The position numbers were made by a program, and so were the translations under genes. DNA of 64,000 nt from Anaerococcus nagyae. GTDB taxonomy: Bacteria; Bacillota; Clostridia; Tissierellales; Peptoniphilaceae. The notes below the pieces were generated by a model. That model made no database searches and was not told where the DNA came from. It saw only the letters and a program-made list of their open reading frames with translations. Positions 8,369 through 16,503 of this stretch are shown piece by piece. The number at the start of each line of letters is the position of its first letter. Position 1 is the first letter of the stretch. The stretch is taken from contig NZ_JAGGLS010000002.1 of NCBI RefSeq assembly GCF_017874535.1, positions 62,001 through 126,000 of the forward strand, read 5' to 3'.

Positions 8369-9163
8369 ATGAAGTCTTATGCAAATGCTACTAATTTAAA
8401 GTATTTTGCAGTTATACTTATGGTTCTAGATCATATACACCAGATGTTTTATGAATTTGGAGCACCTATTTGGCTAACTGCTTTTGGAAGATTTGTATTT
8501 CCAATTTTTTTATTTTTATTTGCTGATAGCTTTTATTATACAAGAAGTCGAAAGAAATTAATTACTCGTTTGTTACTTATGAGTTGGCTAATGAGCATAG
8601 GAAATTTTGTTATTGGAAACTTATTTGATAATGGTCATATAGGTCTTATGAATAATGCTTTTAGTACTTTTCTTGTTGTTGCTATTTTAGATAGTGGATG
8701 GGATCGTATGGTAGATTCAATTAAAGAAAAGTCAACCAAAAACTTTTTTATTGGCTTTTTTATTTTTATTTTACCCGTGCTATTATCCATAATAGTATTA
8801 GCCTTAGGAACACTTGTTAGCGGTGAAGGAGCAATATCACCAATTTTAACTCAGTTGATTTCATTGCTTATGTTAATGATTCCTAACTTAGTAACCATAG
8901 AAGGTGGCTATATTATGGTACTACTAGGTTTGATACTATATATATTTAGAAATAACAGAAAGATTCAATTTTTAGCAATACTAATTGCTGGATTGTTGAG
9001 CTTTTATTTTGATAAATCAGGTATCCAATGGATGATGGTATTTTCAATCATTCCTTTATATTTTTATAATGGAGAAAGAGGAAAAGGTAATAAGAACTTC
9101 TTTTATATCTTCTATCCTACACATATCTATCTATTATATATAATAGCAAGTTTACTACATTGA
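8369..9163 (+). CDS. TraX-family membrane protein
   Basis: 264 residues with about eight membrane segments. The start LKYFAVILMVLDHI, the early WLTAFGRFVFPIFLFLFADSF block and the end (FFYIFYPTHIYLLYIIASL) match the TraX family (PF05857), whose plasmid member acetylates F pilin and whose many chromosomal members lack a known role. ATG 8369 is chosen because AAAAGGAGG (8354-8362) lies 6 nt upstream; an in-frame ATG at 8348 would put the SD inside the gene. It stands alone. The family is related to acyltransferase-3 proteins, so envelope acylation is possible but unproven. Confidence 0.8.
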   Translation: MKSYANATNLKYFAVILMVLDHIHQMFYEFGAPIWLTAFGRFVFPIFLFLFADSFYYTRSRKKLITRLLLMSWLMSIGNFVIGNLFDNGHIGLMNNAFSTFLVVAILDSGWDRMVDSIKEKSTKNFFIGFFIFILPVLLSIIVLALGTLVSGEGAISPILTQLISLLMLMIPNLVTIEGGYIMVLLGLILYIFRNNRKIQFLAILIAGLLSFYFDKSGIQWMMVFSIIPLYFYNGERGKGNKNFFYIFYPTHIYLLYIIASLLH

Positions 9164-9308
9164 TGAATTTAGGTTATTAAATAAATTAGAAAATCAAATT
9201 AGTAATATTAAAGATATTTAGTTGTACGATTTATAAAAGATTCAGAAGGATTAGTTAAATATATTTTAACAGATTGGAGTAATTAATGCAGTTTTTAGAG
9301 AGGCTTGA

Positions 9309-9662
9309 ATGATAGAAAACGATAAAAAAAATCTAAGTTATGAAGAATTGAGTTCATTAATAAATATAAATAATATATATGAAATTACGCATGATAAATT
9401 ATTAGATATTAGTTTAAAAATTGATGAAGTAACCAGTATTAATTTATATTTTCATATGTTGGGTTTACTAATTAATTTAGAAGAATATAATGATTCATTG
9501 AAAATCGCTTATTTATCCAATCTAATATCATTTTATATATTTGATGTTATAACTCCACCTTATTCTGAAAAAATTGCTAGGTTTTATGCTGAAAAATCTT
9601 TAGAAAATAATCCGATATCAGAATATAAAGAGTGGCTTGGATATATAAATAGAGGAAACTAA
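9309..9662 (+). CDS. Hypothetical protein, all-helical
   Basis: 117 residues, acidic and helical, no membrane segment or signal peptide. AGAGAGG (9297-9303) is placed well for ATG 9309. Size, charge and isolation next to degraded DNA resemble orphan immunity proteins of polymorphic toxins, but no toxin is visible and I recognise no domain. A strong terminator follows at 9717. Confidence 0.5.
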   Translation: MIENDKKNLSYEELSSLININNIYEITHDKLLDISLKIDEVTSINLYFHMLGLLINLEEYNDSLKIAYLSNLISFYIFDVITPPYSEKIARFYAEKSLENNPISEYKEWLGYINRGN

Positions 9663-9716
9663 ATTTTAAACTTAAGCGTAAGAAATGAAGTAAGATAAAA
9701 TAAATGTGTGATAATA

Positions 9717-9746
9717 AGCATCTAGAAAAAATCTAGATGCTTTAAT
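9717..9746 (+). terminator. Rho-independent terminator
   Basis: Perfect 10-bp stem AGCATCTAGA/TCTAGATGCT with a 5-base A loop, then TTAATT. Ends the unit containing the gene at 9309. Confidence 0.7.
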
Positions 9747-9933
9747 TGTACACAAAAGAATTATAGTTGGAAGATAGAATATTTATATTATAAATAATGA
9801 TAAAAGACAATCGAAAACAAAGGAAAAGATAGAAATTATAAGTTCTATTTAGATTATGGTATAAATATGAATATATTTATCTAATATTTGTGGAATTTTA
9901 AGTTGTTGAATCTGAAATTTTGGGGGATAGATA

Positions 9934-10563
9934 ATGATAAATAAGAAGGAATGGGAGAGGATGATTTCTGGTGAACTTTATCATCCATACAGTGTTGGAG
10001 TTAATACATTTGAGAAAGTTCACCTTGCGCAAAAGAAATTTAATGAGTCGGAATTTTGGCATGATAAGACTGCTTTTGAAGAATTGAAAAAATGTTTTAA
10101 AGTAGCTCCTGATGATATGGTGCTGACACCACCTGTTTATTTTGATCATGGAGATAAAATATCATTTGGCAAGAACTTTTATGCAAATACAGATTTGACT
10201 ATATTAGATGAGAACTATGTTACTTTTGGAAATAATATATTTATTGCTCCTCATGTTAGTATATATACTGCTGGCCATCCAATTGATAAGGACGTTCGTA
10301 ATAAAGATTTAGAATACGCATGGCCTGTTACTATAGGTGATAATGTTTGGATTTGTGGTAATGTAGTTATTAATCCTGGAGTTACTATAGGAGATAATAC
10401 AGTTATTGGATCGGGTTCTGTTGTTGTAAAAGATATACCAAGTAATGTAATTGCAGTCGGAAATCCATGTAGAGTAATAAGGGAGATAATCGATGAAGAT
10501 AGAAAAATTTGGAATGAACAGTTAAATGATTATTTAGAAGATGTAGGAAGATCTAATATATGA
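9934..10563 (+). CDS. Maltose/galactoside O-acetyltransferase family protein
   Basis: 209 residues. An N-terminal helical cap (MINKKEWERMISGELYHPYS) is followed by left-handed beta-helix hexapeptide repeats (residues about 70-195, for example VTIGDNVWICGNVVI and VTIGDNTVIGSGSVVV). H115 in TAGHPID is the expected catalytic His of LacA/Maa enzymes, which transfer acetyl from acetyl-CoA to sugars. The motif NPCRVIRE closes the helix as in the family. Trimeric cytoplasmic enzyme. GGGGGATAG (9920-9928) precedes the ATG. The exact sugar is not predictable. Confidence 0.88.
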   Translation: MINKKEWERMISGELYHPYSVGVNTFEKVHLAQKKFNESEFWHDKTAFEELKKCFKVAPDDMVLTPPVYFDHGDKISFGKNFYANTDLTILDENYVTFGNNIFIAPHVSIYTAGHPIDKDVRNKDLEYAWPVTIGDNVWICGNVVINPGVTIGDNTVIGSGSVVVKDIPSNVIAVGNPCRVIREIIDEDRKIWNEQLNDYLEDVGRSNI

Positions 10564-10590
10564 AAATAAGATGTATTATAAATTTCTTAT

Positions 10591-10620
10591 GACACTTACA
10601 GAGTGTAGGTGTTATTTTTA
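10591..10620 (+). terminator. Rho-independent terminator
   Basis: GACACTTAC pairs with GTAGGTGTT (two G-T wobbles) around a short loop and is followed by ATTTTTA. It lies 27 bases after the acetyltransferase. Confidence 0.55.
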
Positions 10621-10794
10621 TGTAGTTAGTGAATATTAAAATTTTTAAAAGCATAGCATTGATAAAAGATCAGTAGGAATCTTATTTTTAATTTAATGTT
10701 TAACATATACTACAAGTACACTAATAGGCTTATTAGATTATATAATATTATAAATTTTGGTATAATTTGAAGAAAATATTGATGAGATTTTGTG

Positions 10795-10911
10795 ATGAAA
10801 ATCATACTAATTATTGAAGATAATAAAGAAATCACGATAGAGTTCGTATAATTGTGTAAAAAGAAAAGGTAATTTGAAACCTTAACTAGTACATTGTTTT
10901 TAATCGATAAG
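10795..10911 (+). pseudogene. Response regulator, N-terminal remnant cut by IS30
   Basis: ATG 10795 opens MKIILIIEDNKEI, the first strand and acidic pocket of a receiver domain, but a stop follows at codon 19. Reading on with shifts gives CKKKR and FETLTSTLFLIDK, which fit the next helix and strand of a receiver. The fragment stops at the left end of the IS30 element (10912). An extended -10 TGGTATAAT lies at 10759-10767. A former two-component regulator is likely; nothing recognisable of it remains on the other side of the IS. Confidence 0.5.
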
Positions 10912-11960
10912 TTGTAAAATTAAATGCGACACTAGAATAAAATAGAAAACTCATACTAACTTCGTGTAAAATGTTAATAACGACAAAAACACACACGGAG
11001 GTCAATATGAGTTATAAACATCTTACCCTAAATGAGAGAAATAAGATAGAGGTGTTAAGGAAAGAGGGCTATTCTTCTAGGAGAATAGCGAAAATTTTAG
11101 GATTTCATCACTCCACAATTTCTAGAGAATTAAAAAGGTGTGATAATGAGTACGAAGCTGTCTATGCCCAAAAAGATAAAATTAAAAAATCATTATCTAA
11201 AGGAAGAAAATCAAAAGCTAATGATAATATCACCAAATCCATATCTGAAAAACTTCATAAGAAGTGGTCTCTTGAGCAAACATCAAACACTGTATGCAAA
11301 GATATTGTATGCTTTAAAACAATATATAATTGGATTTACTCAGGAATTATAGACTTTGATATTTCTGATATAAGAAGAAAAGGAAAATCAAGAAAACCAA
11401 AAGAAACAAGAGGTAAGTTTAATATTGGTAAATCAATAAACAAAAGACCTAAAGAAGTCAAAAAAAGGAATACTTTCGGTCATTGGGAACTAGATACAGT
11501 TGTATCCTCTAGAGGAAAGAGCAAAGGTTGTCTTGCAACATTTGTGGAAAGAAAAACTAGATTTTATATTGCCTTACCCATGGTAGATCGAAGTAAAAAT
11601 TCGATGTTAAGGGCAATTGATAAGTTAATTGAATCTTTACCAATAGAAGCTTTAAAGACATTTACATCTGACAGAGGCAAAGAATTTGCTTGTTATGAAG
11701 ATGTTGAAAAACGAGGGATAAATTTTTATTTTGCTGATGCATATTCAGCATGGCAAAGGGGCAGTAATGAAAATTCAAATGGATTGCTAAGGGAATACTA
11801 CCCTAAGAAGACAGACTCATCTAAAATATCTATTAATGAGCTGATTAAAAACTTAATGGAGCCTAATACTAGACCTAGAAAATGTCTAGAATATCAAACT
11901 CCATTTGATTTATTTATGCACGAACTTAGTTTGCTTTAGGTGTCGCGATATTATTTGCAA
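10912..11960 (+). mobile_element. IS30-family insertion sequence, complete
   Basis: 1049 bp. The left end begins TTGTAAAATTAAATGCGACAC and the right end, read inward, TTGCAAATAATATCGCGACAC, an imperfect 21-bp inverted repeat with GCGACAC identical. One transposase gene fills the element, and size and layout are typical of IS30. I see no convincing target duplication. Confidence 0.75.
11007..11939 (+). CDS. IS30-family transposase
   Basis: 310 residues. The N-terminal helix-turn-helix (SSRRIAKILGFHHSTISREL, 23-42) binds the IS ends. The catalytic DDE triad is D163 in HWELDTVV, D222 in TFTSDRGKEF and E255 in RGSNENSNG, spaced as in IS30. The C-terminus NTRPRKCLEYQTPFDLF is the family signature. 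ATG 11007 is preferred because GGAG (10997-11000) precedes it; a longer frame from 10971 has no ribosome site. No frameshift or internal stop, so it could be active. Confidence 0.93.
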   Translation: MSYKHLTLNERNKIEVLRKEGYSSRRIAKILGFHHSTISRELKRCDNEYEAVYAQKDKIKKSLSKGRKSKANDNITKSISEKLHKKWSLEQTSNTVCKDIVCFKTIYNWIYSGIIDFDISDIRRKGKSRKPKETRGKFNIGKSINKRPKEVKKRNTFGHWELDTVVSSRGKSKGCLATFVERKTRFYIALPMVDRSKNSMLRAIDKLIESLPIEALKTFTSDRGKEFACYEDVEKRGINFYFADAYSAWQRGSNENSNGLLREYYPKKTDSSKISINELIKNLMEPNTRPRKCLEYQTPFDLFMHELSLL

Positions 11961-11985
11961 TTCATCAATCAAAAAACAAAACTAA

Positions 11986-12190
11986 ATGACCAAACTACAT
12001 TTTACAATTAATAGTGAAGATATTGAAAAATTTAATCTGTACTGAAGTAAAAAATTATAGTATATTTTCCAAAGCATTTAACAAGCCTATGGAAAGTGAA
12101 ACGAAGTTACAAATTATCTTAAATATTCTAGATAAATTTACACAATATTATGGACTTGACTTAAAATTATGTATTTTAAGTTTAGTTTAG
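11986..12190 (+). pseudogene. Unrecognised gene remnant with one frameshift
   Basis: ATG 11986 gives MTKLHFTINSEDIEKFNLY and a stop. One base over, the text continues EVKNYSIFSKAFNKPMESET, KLQIILNILDKFTQYYGLDL and ends at 12190. The two halves join smoothly, so this was a small real gene. The family is unknown. It abuts the right end of the IS30 element. Confidence 0.4.
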
Positions 12191-12252
12191 TTAAAATAAT
12201 TTTATAAATAAAGCAACTTTACAATTATTAAGTTTAAGAAAGAAGCTAAAAA

Positions 12253-13404
12253 ATGAGAAAATTACAAGATTTAAAAGGACAGGATGAAAATGCAAAAAAA
12301 CGTGAGAAGCAGATTGTTAAGACTAGCATAATAGGCATAGTTGCTAATGCCTTGCTTGCAGCTTTTAAAGCTGTTATAGGTCTTGCTTCTAATTCTATTG
12401 CTATTGTTCTAGATGCGGTGAATAATATAGCTGATGCTGGTAGTTCTCTAATTACAATTGTAGGTACTAAGCTTGCAGCTAAAGAACCTGATAAGGAACA
12501 TCCCTTTGGCTATGGCAGGATAGAATACCTTAGCGCTATGATAATTTCAGTTATAGTCTTATATGCTGGTATTACTTCTTTGGTTGAAGCTATAAAAAAG
12601 ATTATCAATCCAGTAACACCGTCATATACTAGACAATCTTTAATCATTGTAGGGGTAGCTGTTATTGTCAAAATAATACTTGGGCAATATGTAAAGAATG
12701 TAGGTGTAAAAGTAAAGTCTGATTCTTTAATAAACTCAGGAGAAGAAGCCAAACTAGACTCTGTAGTATCTGCGTCCACCCTAGTAGCAGCAGCAATTTT
12801 TCTAATATTTAATATCTCTTTTGAGGCATATCTTGGTGCTATAATATCTATCATTATTATAAAATCTGCTATAGATATGCTAAAACGTACTATATCACAG
12901 CTATTGGGAGAGAGAAATGACCCAAAACTTGCTAGAGAAGTTAAAAAGACTGTAGAAAATTTCCCTGGTGTAGAAGGGGCCTATGACCTAGTCCTTAATA
13001 ATTATGGACCAGACTCTTGGAATGGATCTGTACATATTGAAGTGCCAGATACTTACACTGCAGATAAGCTTGATCAGATGATAAGAGATATACAATTAGA
13101 GGTTTACTACAAGCATCAAATTGTCCTAACTGCTATAGGAGTATATTCTATAAATACAACAAATCCTAAAGTTATTAATATGCACAAAAAATTAAAAGAG
13201 ATAGTATTATCTCATAGGTATGTGACTCAACTCCATGGATTTTATGTAGATGAAGATAATAAGTCAATCAGGTTTGATGTGGTTATAAGCCTTGATGCTG
13301 ATGATAGACTAGATGTATTTGAAGAAGTAATGAAAGACGTACAAGAAAACTTCCCAGAATATGAAATACAAGCTATCCCTGATGTGGATTTTGCAGATGT
13401 ATAG
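12253..13404 (+). CDS. Cation diffusion facilitator transporter with tandem C-terminal domains
   Basis: 383 residues, six membrane segments between about 22 and 212, then a long cytoplasmic part. Metal-site positions differ from zinc CDFs: TM2 has DAVNNIAD (N57, D61 where HxxxD is usual) and TM5 has EEAKLDS (E165, D169). HPFGYGR (83-89) is the family loop motif. The C-terminal region from about 218 appears to hold two ferredoxin-like CDF domains (LAREVKKTVENFPGV and again from INMHKKLKEIVL), where most members have one. Efflux of a divalent metal other than zinc (Mn, Fe or Co) is an inference. Only a weak AGAAAG lies before the ATG. Confidence 0.88.
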   Translation: MRKLQDLKGQDENAKKREKQIVKTSIIGIVANALLAAFKAVIGLASNSIAIVLDAVNNIADAGSSLITIVGTKLAAKEPDKEHPFGYGRIEYLSAMIISVIVLYAGITSLVEAIKKIINPVTPSYTRQSLIIVGVAVIVKIILGQYVKNVGVKVKSDSLINSGEEAKLDSVVSASTLVAAAIFLIFNISFEAYLGAIISIIIIKSAIDMLKRTISQLLGERNDPKLAREVKKTVENFPGVEGAYDLVLNNYGPDSWNGSVHIEVPDTYTADKLDQMIRDIQLEVYYKHQIVLTAIGVYSINTTNPKVINMHKKLKEIVLSHRYVTQLHGFYVDEDNKSIRFDVVISLDADDRLDVFEEVMKDVQENFPEYEIQAIPDVDFADV

Positions 13405-13436
13405 AGCTATAAATATATAATTGAAATATCAAAATC

Positions 13437-13480
13437 AAGGTCCCTAGAAGATATAATAATTCTTTAGGGACCTTAGTTTT
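13437..13480 (+). terminator. Rho-independent terminator
   Basis: AAGGTCCCTA (13437-13446) pairs perfectly with TAGGGACCTT (13465-13474), then AGTTTT. Follows the CDF gene. Confidence 0.75.
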
Positions 13481-13505
13481 GTAATAAAAGATTAGGAGAA
13501 TTTTA

Positions 13506-13922
13506 ATGAAACTTGCAGTAAGTGCTTGCTTATTAGGCGAAAATTGTAAATATAATGGTGGAAATAACTATAGCAAAGAATTAGCCGACTTTGTAAAAGG
13601 TTATGAAGTCATACCAATATGTCCAGAAGTCTTGGGAGGCCTAGCTACACCAAGAGAACCTGCAGAGATTGTAGATGGTCTAGTTAGAATAAAAAGCGGT
13701 CTGTCAGTAGATAAGGAGTTTAGAAAAGGAGCCCAAAAAGCTTTGGATATAGTTATGGAAAAAGATGTAGACCTAGTCATACTACAATCAAGGAGTCCAT
13801 CATGTGGTGTAAATACTATATATGACGGTACTTTTACGGGTAAAATTATTGAAGGCCAAGGTGTATTTGCAAAACTACTTCAAGAAAATGAAGTGCCAGT
13901 CATAGATGTAGAGGATTTATAA
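13506..13922 (+). CDS. DUF523 family protein (YbbK)
   Basis: 138 residues, the whole DUF523 domain. Conserved cysteines are C8, C14, C39 and C100, in SACLLGENCKYNG, PICPEVLGGLATPREPAEI and LQSRSPSCGV. Such conserved cysteines could bind a metal or Fe-S cluster. The biochemical role of the family is not established. TAGGAG upstream (13493-13498) fits ATG 13506. Cytoplasmic. The preceding terminator separates it from the CDF gene. Confidence 0.9.
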   Translation: MKLAVSACLLGENCKYNGGNNYSKELADFVKGYEVIPICPEVLGGLATPREPAEIVDGLVRIKSGLSVDKEFRKGAQKALDIVMEKDVDLVILQSRSPSCGVNTIYDGTFTGKIIEGQGVFAKLLQENEVPVIDVEDL

Positions 13923-14011
13923 AAACTTATTTTAAAATAAGAACATTAATAAATTTAAAGATTTAAAAAGTTAATAGCTAAGATATTTAAGTAAAAAGTA
14001 GGAGCTTATTT

Positions 14012-14614
14012 ATGATAAATCAGCAAAAAATAATAACTTATCTAAAAGAAAAATAGAACCCTCTTACTATAGCACTTTACGGGTCATATGCTGATGGTAC
14101 TTACAATCAAAACAGTGACTTTGATTGTTTGATTATAGTAAAATATAAGGATTACAGTCATGATGATTATCTGATAGATAATGTTTATATAGATTGTTTT
14201 ATTTATACTGAAGATGAGATAAAAACTAAAAGTATTGAAGAGTTTATAACAATTTATAAAGCTAATATTATTTATGATACTGGAATTGGTAAGCAATTAA
14301 AATCAGAAGTAGAAAAGTATGTTGATTCTTTCACATATAAGGATAAGGAGTTCCTTGTTTCGTGGATTAAAAAGACACTATGGAGAATAGGAAGCGTGGA
14401 TGATGACAGTAATTTCAGAGCTATTACTTTTCTTTCTGAAAGTTTAGAAGACTATTGTTTGTTAAGGGATATATTTTACTTTGGTAGTAAAAAATCAATT
14501 AAATATCTTAAGAAAGAAGATAAGATAGGATACAATCTTTTTTATAAGGCAATAAGTACTAGAACCAATGATTCAATCATAGATTGGGGAGAGCATATTA
14601 TCCAATATAAATAA
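14012..14614 (+). pseudogene. Nucleotidyltransferase with in-frame amber stop
   Basis: ATG 14012 after TAGGAGC reads MINQQKIITYLKEK, then TAG at 14054-14056, then NPLTIALYGSYADGTYNQNS and DFD in the same frame and on to 14614. GSYADG with SDFD is the GSX10DXD signature of Pol-beta-type nucleotidyltransferases (aminoglycoside or lincosamide adenylyltransferases, MNT antitoxins), and DCFIYTE supplies the third Asp. The only lesion is the amber codon, so the gene is recently dead, or restarts downstream without its first strand. A helical C-terminal half (SFTYKDKEFLVSWIKKTLWR) resembles the DUF4111-like partner region. Confidence 0.7.
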
Positions 14615-14680
14615 TAGTTTGACTGTTATTTAAATTAAATATTGAGGAGATTATTATAATTTATTAATAATTTAAATTAA

Positions 14681-14762
14681 ACCATCTCGACTAAGTGAGT
14701 GAAACGAACGCATGGAGGGATCTCATTAGATTTCTCCGCTCACTAGGTTCGGTCGAAATGGT
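14681..14762 (+). repeat. REP-like extragenic palindrome
   Basis: ACCATCTCGAC (14681-14691) pairs with GTCGAAATGGT (14752-14762) with one mismatch. Inside, AGTGAG pairs with CTCACT and GGAGGGATCTC with GATTTCTCC, giving one long interrupted hairpin. The GTGAGTGAAACGAACG and TTCGGTCGAAATGGTC words are the kind seen in repetitive extragenic hairpins of many clostridia. Related words occur at 1157-1199 and 56719-56757. Confidence 0.6.
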
Positions 14763-14804
14763 CGAATTTTATATTTTGTCAACAGTTTGGATTTATTTAT
14801 AAGA

Positions 14805-14914
14805 ATGAATTTTTTATCTGAAGAAGTTGGAGAGCTTTCTCAAGCAATTATGACATATCATTTGAAGAAATATTAGAAAACCATATCAATAAAATAGAAG
14901 GAAGATTTGAATAA
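14805..14914 (+). pseudogene. MazG-like pyrophosphohydrolase remnant
   Basis: ATG 14805 reads MNFLSEEVGELSQAIMTYH; LSEEVGEL is the EExxE-type Mg-binding helix of MazG/all-alpha NTP pyrophosphatases. After a one-base shift the other frame gives SFEEILENHINKIEGRFE and a stop whose TAA overlaps the ATG of the next gene. The middle of the protein is deleted. The overlap suggests it once headed an operon with the LOG gene. Confidence 0.5.
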
Positions 14915-15477
14915 TGAACATAACAGTATTTTGTGGTGCAAGCATTGGTAATAATGAAATCTATAAGCAAAAAGCTATTGAATTAGGCGAATGGATAGCT
15001 AATAATAATCATACTTTAGTGTATGGCGGTGGTAAAGTTGGCTTGATGGGCTTACTTGCAGATACTGTCTTAGAAAATGGTGGAAATGTTATTGGCGTTA
15101 TGCCAACTTTTTTGGTTGAAAGAGAAATTAGTCATTCAGGACTAAATGAATTAATAACAGTAGATAATATGTCTGATAGAAAAGCTTATATGATCGAAAA
15201 AGGAGATGCATTTATTGCCTTGCCAGGAGGGCCAGGAACACTAGAAGAGATTATCCAAGTTATATCATGGGCTAGAGTTGGGCAGAATGATTGTCCTTGC
15301 ATATTAGTTAATGTAAATGGTTATTATGATCACTTAGAAAAGATGCTTGAACATATGGTTAAAGAAGGATTTTTAACTAGTACGGATAAAGAAAAAACAT
15401 TATTCTCAGAAAACTTAGAAGAGATAGAGAACTTTATTAATGACTATAAAAAACCAGAAATTAGAAAGTATGTGTAA
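14914..15477 (+). CDS. LOG family protein (TIGR00730)
   Basis: 187 residues, Rossmann fold. The signature PGGPGTLEE at 104-112 with the upstream MSDRKAYM (86-93) identifies the LOG family, whose tested members are cytokinin-type nucleoside 5'-monophosphate phosphoribohydrolases, formerly annotated as lysine decarboxylases. VYGGGKVGLMG (36-46) is the nucleotide-binding turn. In bacteria the physiological substrate is probably a nucleotide monophosphate. The start overlaps the end of the MazG remnant, which agrees with a nucleotide-pool role. GGAAGG at about 14899 serves as SD. Confidence 0.9.
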   Translation: MNITVFCGASIGNNEIYKQKAIELGEWIANNNHTLVYGGGKVGLMGLLADTVLENGGNVIGVMPTFLVEREISHSGLNELITVDNMSDRKAYMIEKGDAFIALPGGPGTLEEIIQVISWARVGQNDCPCILVNVNGYYDHLEKMLEHMVKEGFLTSTDKEKTLFSENLEEIENFINDYKKPEIRKYV

Positions 15478-15603
15478 TTAATTTGCTAGCATTATTGTGA
15501 AAAATGCTTTACATGTAACAATGGAAGTTGAATATCTGACGATACGGTAATAAAATACTCTGGAATTTACTAGAATTAATTAGATAATATAAAGGAATAT
15601 TAT

Positions 15604-16044
15604 ATGATAATAGAAGAAATGAAAGTAAAAGATATACATAATATTTTAGATTTATATATAGATTATTACAATAATATTGAAGGTTCTAATTGGATAAAAC
15701 AAACTGCCTATAAGCGTATACACCAAGTTTTGACAATGGAGGATTCATATTGCTTGATTTTAAAGAACGATAATAATTATATAGGTTTTATTATAGGCTA
15801 CTTTAAACAATATGATGATATAATAGGTTATACACTAGAAGAAATAGTAATTGATTATACTTTCCAAAATAGGGGTTTGGGTAGTCAATTTCTTGATCAA
15901 CTTGAAAATAAAGTTAAAGGATTAGGAGCTTCATGTATAGAGCTTAAGTCTGTGAATGATCCTATGCATAATCATTTCTATAAGATAAATGGTTATTTAG
16001 ATTCTGATAGCTTTGTTGAAAAAGTAAAGTGGTTTTCTTTATAG
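15604..16044 (+). CDS. GNAT family N-acetyltransferase
   Basis: 146 residues, a complete GNAT fold. Strand 4 is EEIVIDYTFQNRGLGSQFLD (about 80-99), and QNRGLG is the acetyl-CoA pyrophosphate-binding motif (Q/RxxGxG/A). The C-terminal strand has LKSVNDPMHNHFYKINGYLD, the usual NxxAxxFYxxxGF element. The substrate is unknown. AAAGGAATATT precedes the ATG. One of three or four small GNATs in this region, so local duplication or repeated acquisition is possible. Confidence 0.85.
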   Translation: MIIEEMKVKDIHNILDLYIDYYNNIEGSNWIKQTAYKRIHQVLTMEDSYCLILKNDNNYIGFIIGYFKQYDDIIGYTLEEIVIDYTFQNRGLGSQFLDQLENKVKGLGASCIELKSVNDPMHNHFYKINGYLDSDSFVEKVKWFSL

Positions 16045-16142
16045 TGTATAGGAATATTTTTAAGGAAAGTTATTTTAAATATGATAACTAAATAAAATGA
16101 ATTAATAAATCAACTATTTATGTATAAAGACTAGGAGGAATT

Positions 16143-16454
16143 ATGAAATTAAATGAATTTTCAGAAAATGACCAAGAACAGATCAATGAGGGATTATCTA
16201 CAGCTAATATAAGTGATAAAGAAGCAGCTGATAAGATTCTTAAGCTCGTTCCCCAAGAATGGATTAAGAAAATCCCATTTTTTTTAAGAGGACATGCTAT
16301 AAGTAAAGCTATTGAAAAAATTGCAAATGAACACCCAGACCTATATAATGTAGCTAAAATACCAGGTGAGTTGCCAGAAAAAGAGAGTGCAGAACTCAAG
16401 GCGATTATTACGGATCTTTTCCTTGAGAGAATGGAAAAGCATAATATTAAATAA
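16143..16454 (+). CDS. Hypothetical helical protein
   Basis: 103 residues, no membrane segment, mixed charge, predicted mostly helical (SDKEAADKILKLVPQEWIKK and ELPEKESAELKAIITDLFLE are amphipathic). AGGAGG (16134-16139) gives a strong start. I do not recognise the family. It precedes msrA by 49 bases, so the two may be co-transcribed and share a stress role. Confidence 0.6.
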   Translation: MKLNEFSENDQEQINEGLSTANISDKEAADKILKLVPQEWIKKIPFFLRGHAISKAIEKIANEHPDLYNVAKIPGELPEKESAELKAIITDLFLERMEKHNIK

Positions 16455-16503
16455 ATATTTGTCAGTTACTTATTATAGCTCTTTGATTGGAGAAATAAAT
16501 AAT

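Noticed and set aside
11140-11352. Second frame inside the IS30 transposase
   Set aside because: IS30 elements have a single transposase frame, and this alternative has no SD or conserved motif.
16366-16503. N-terminal extension of MsrA
   Set aside because: It overlaps the preceding gene out of frame and has no SD. The catalytic GGCLW motif is at the normal distance from ATG 16504.
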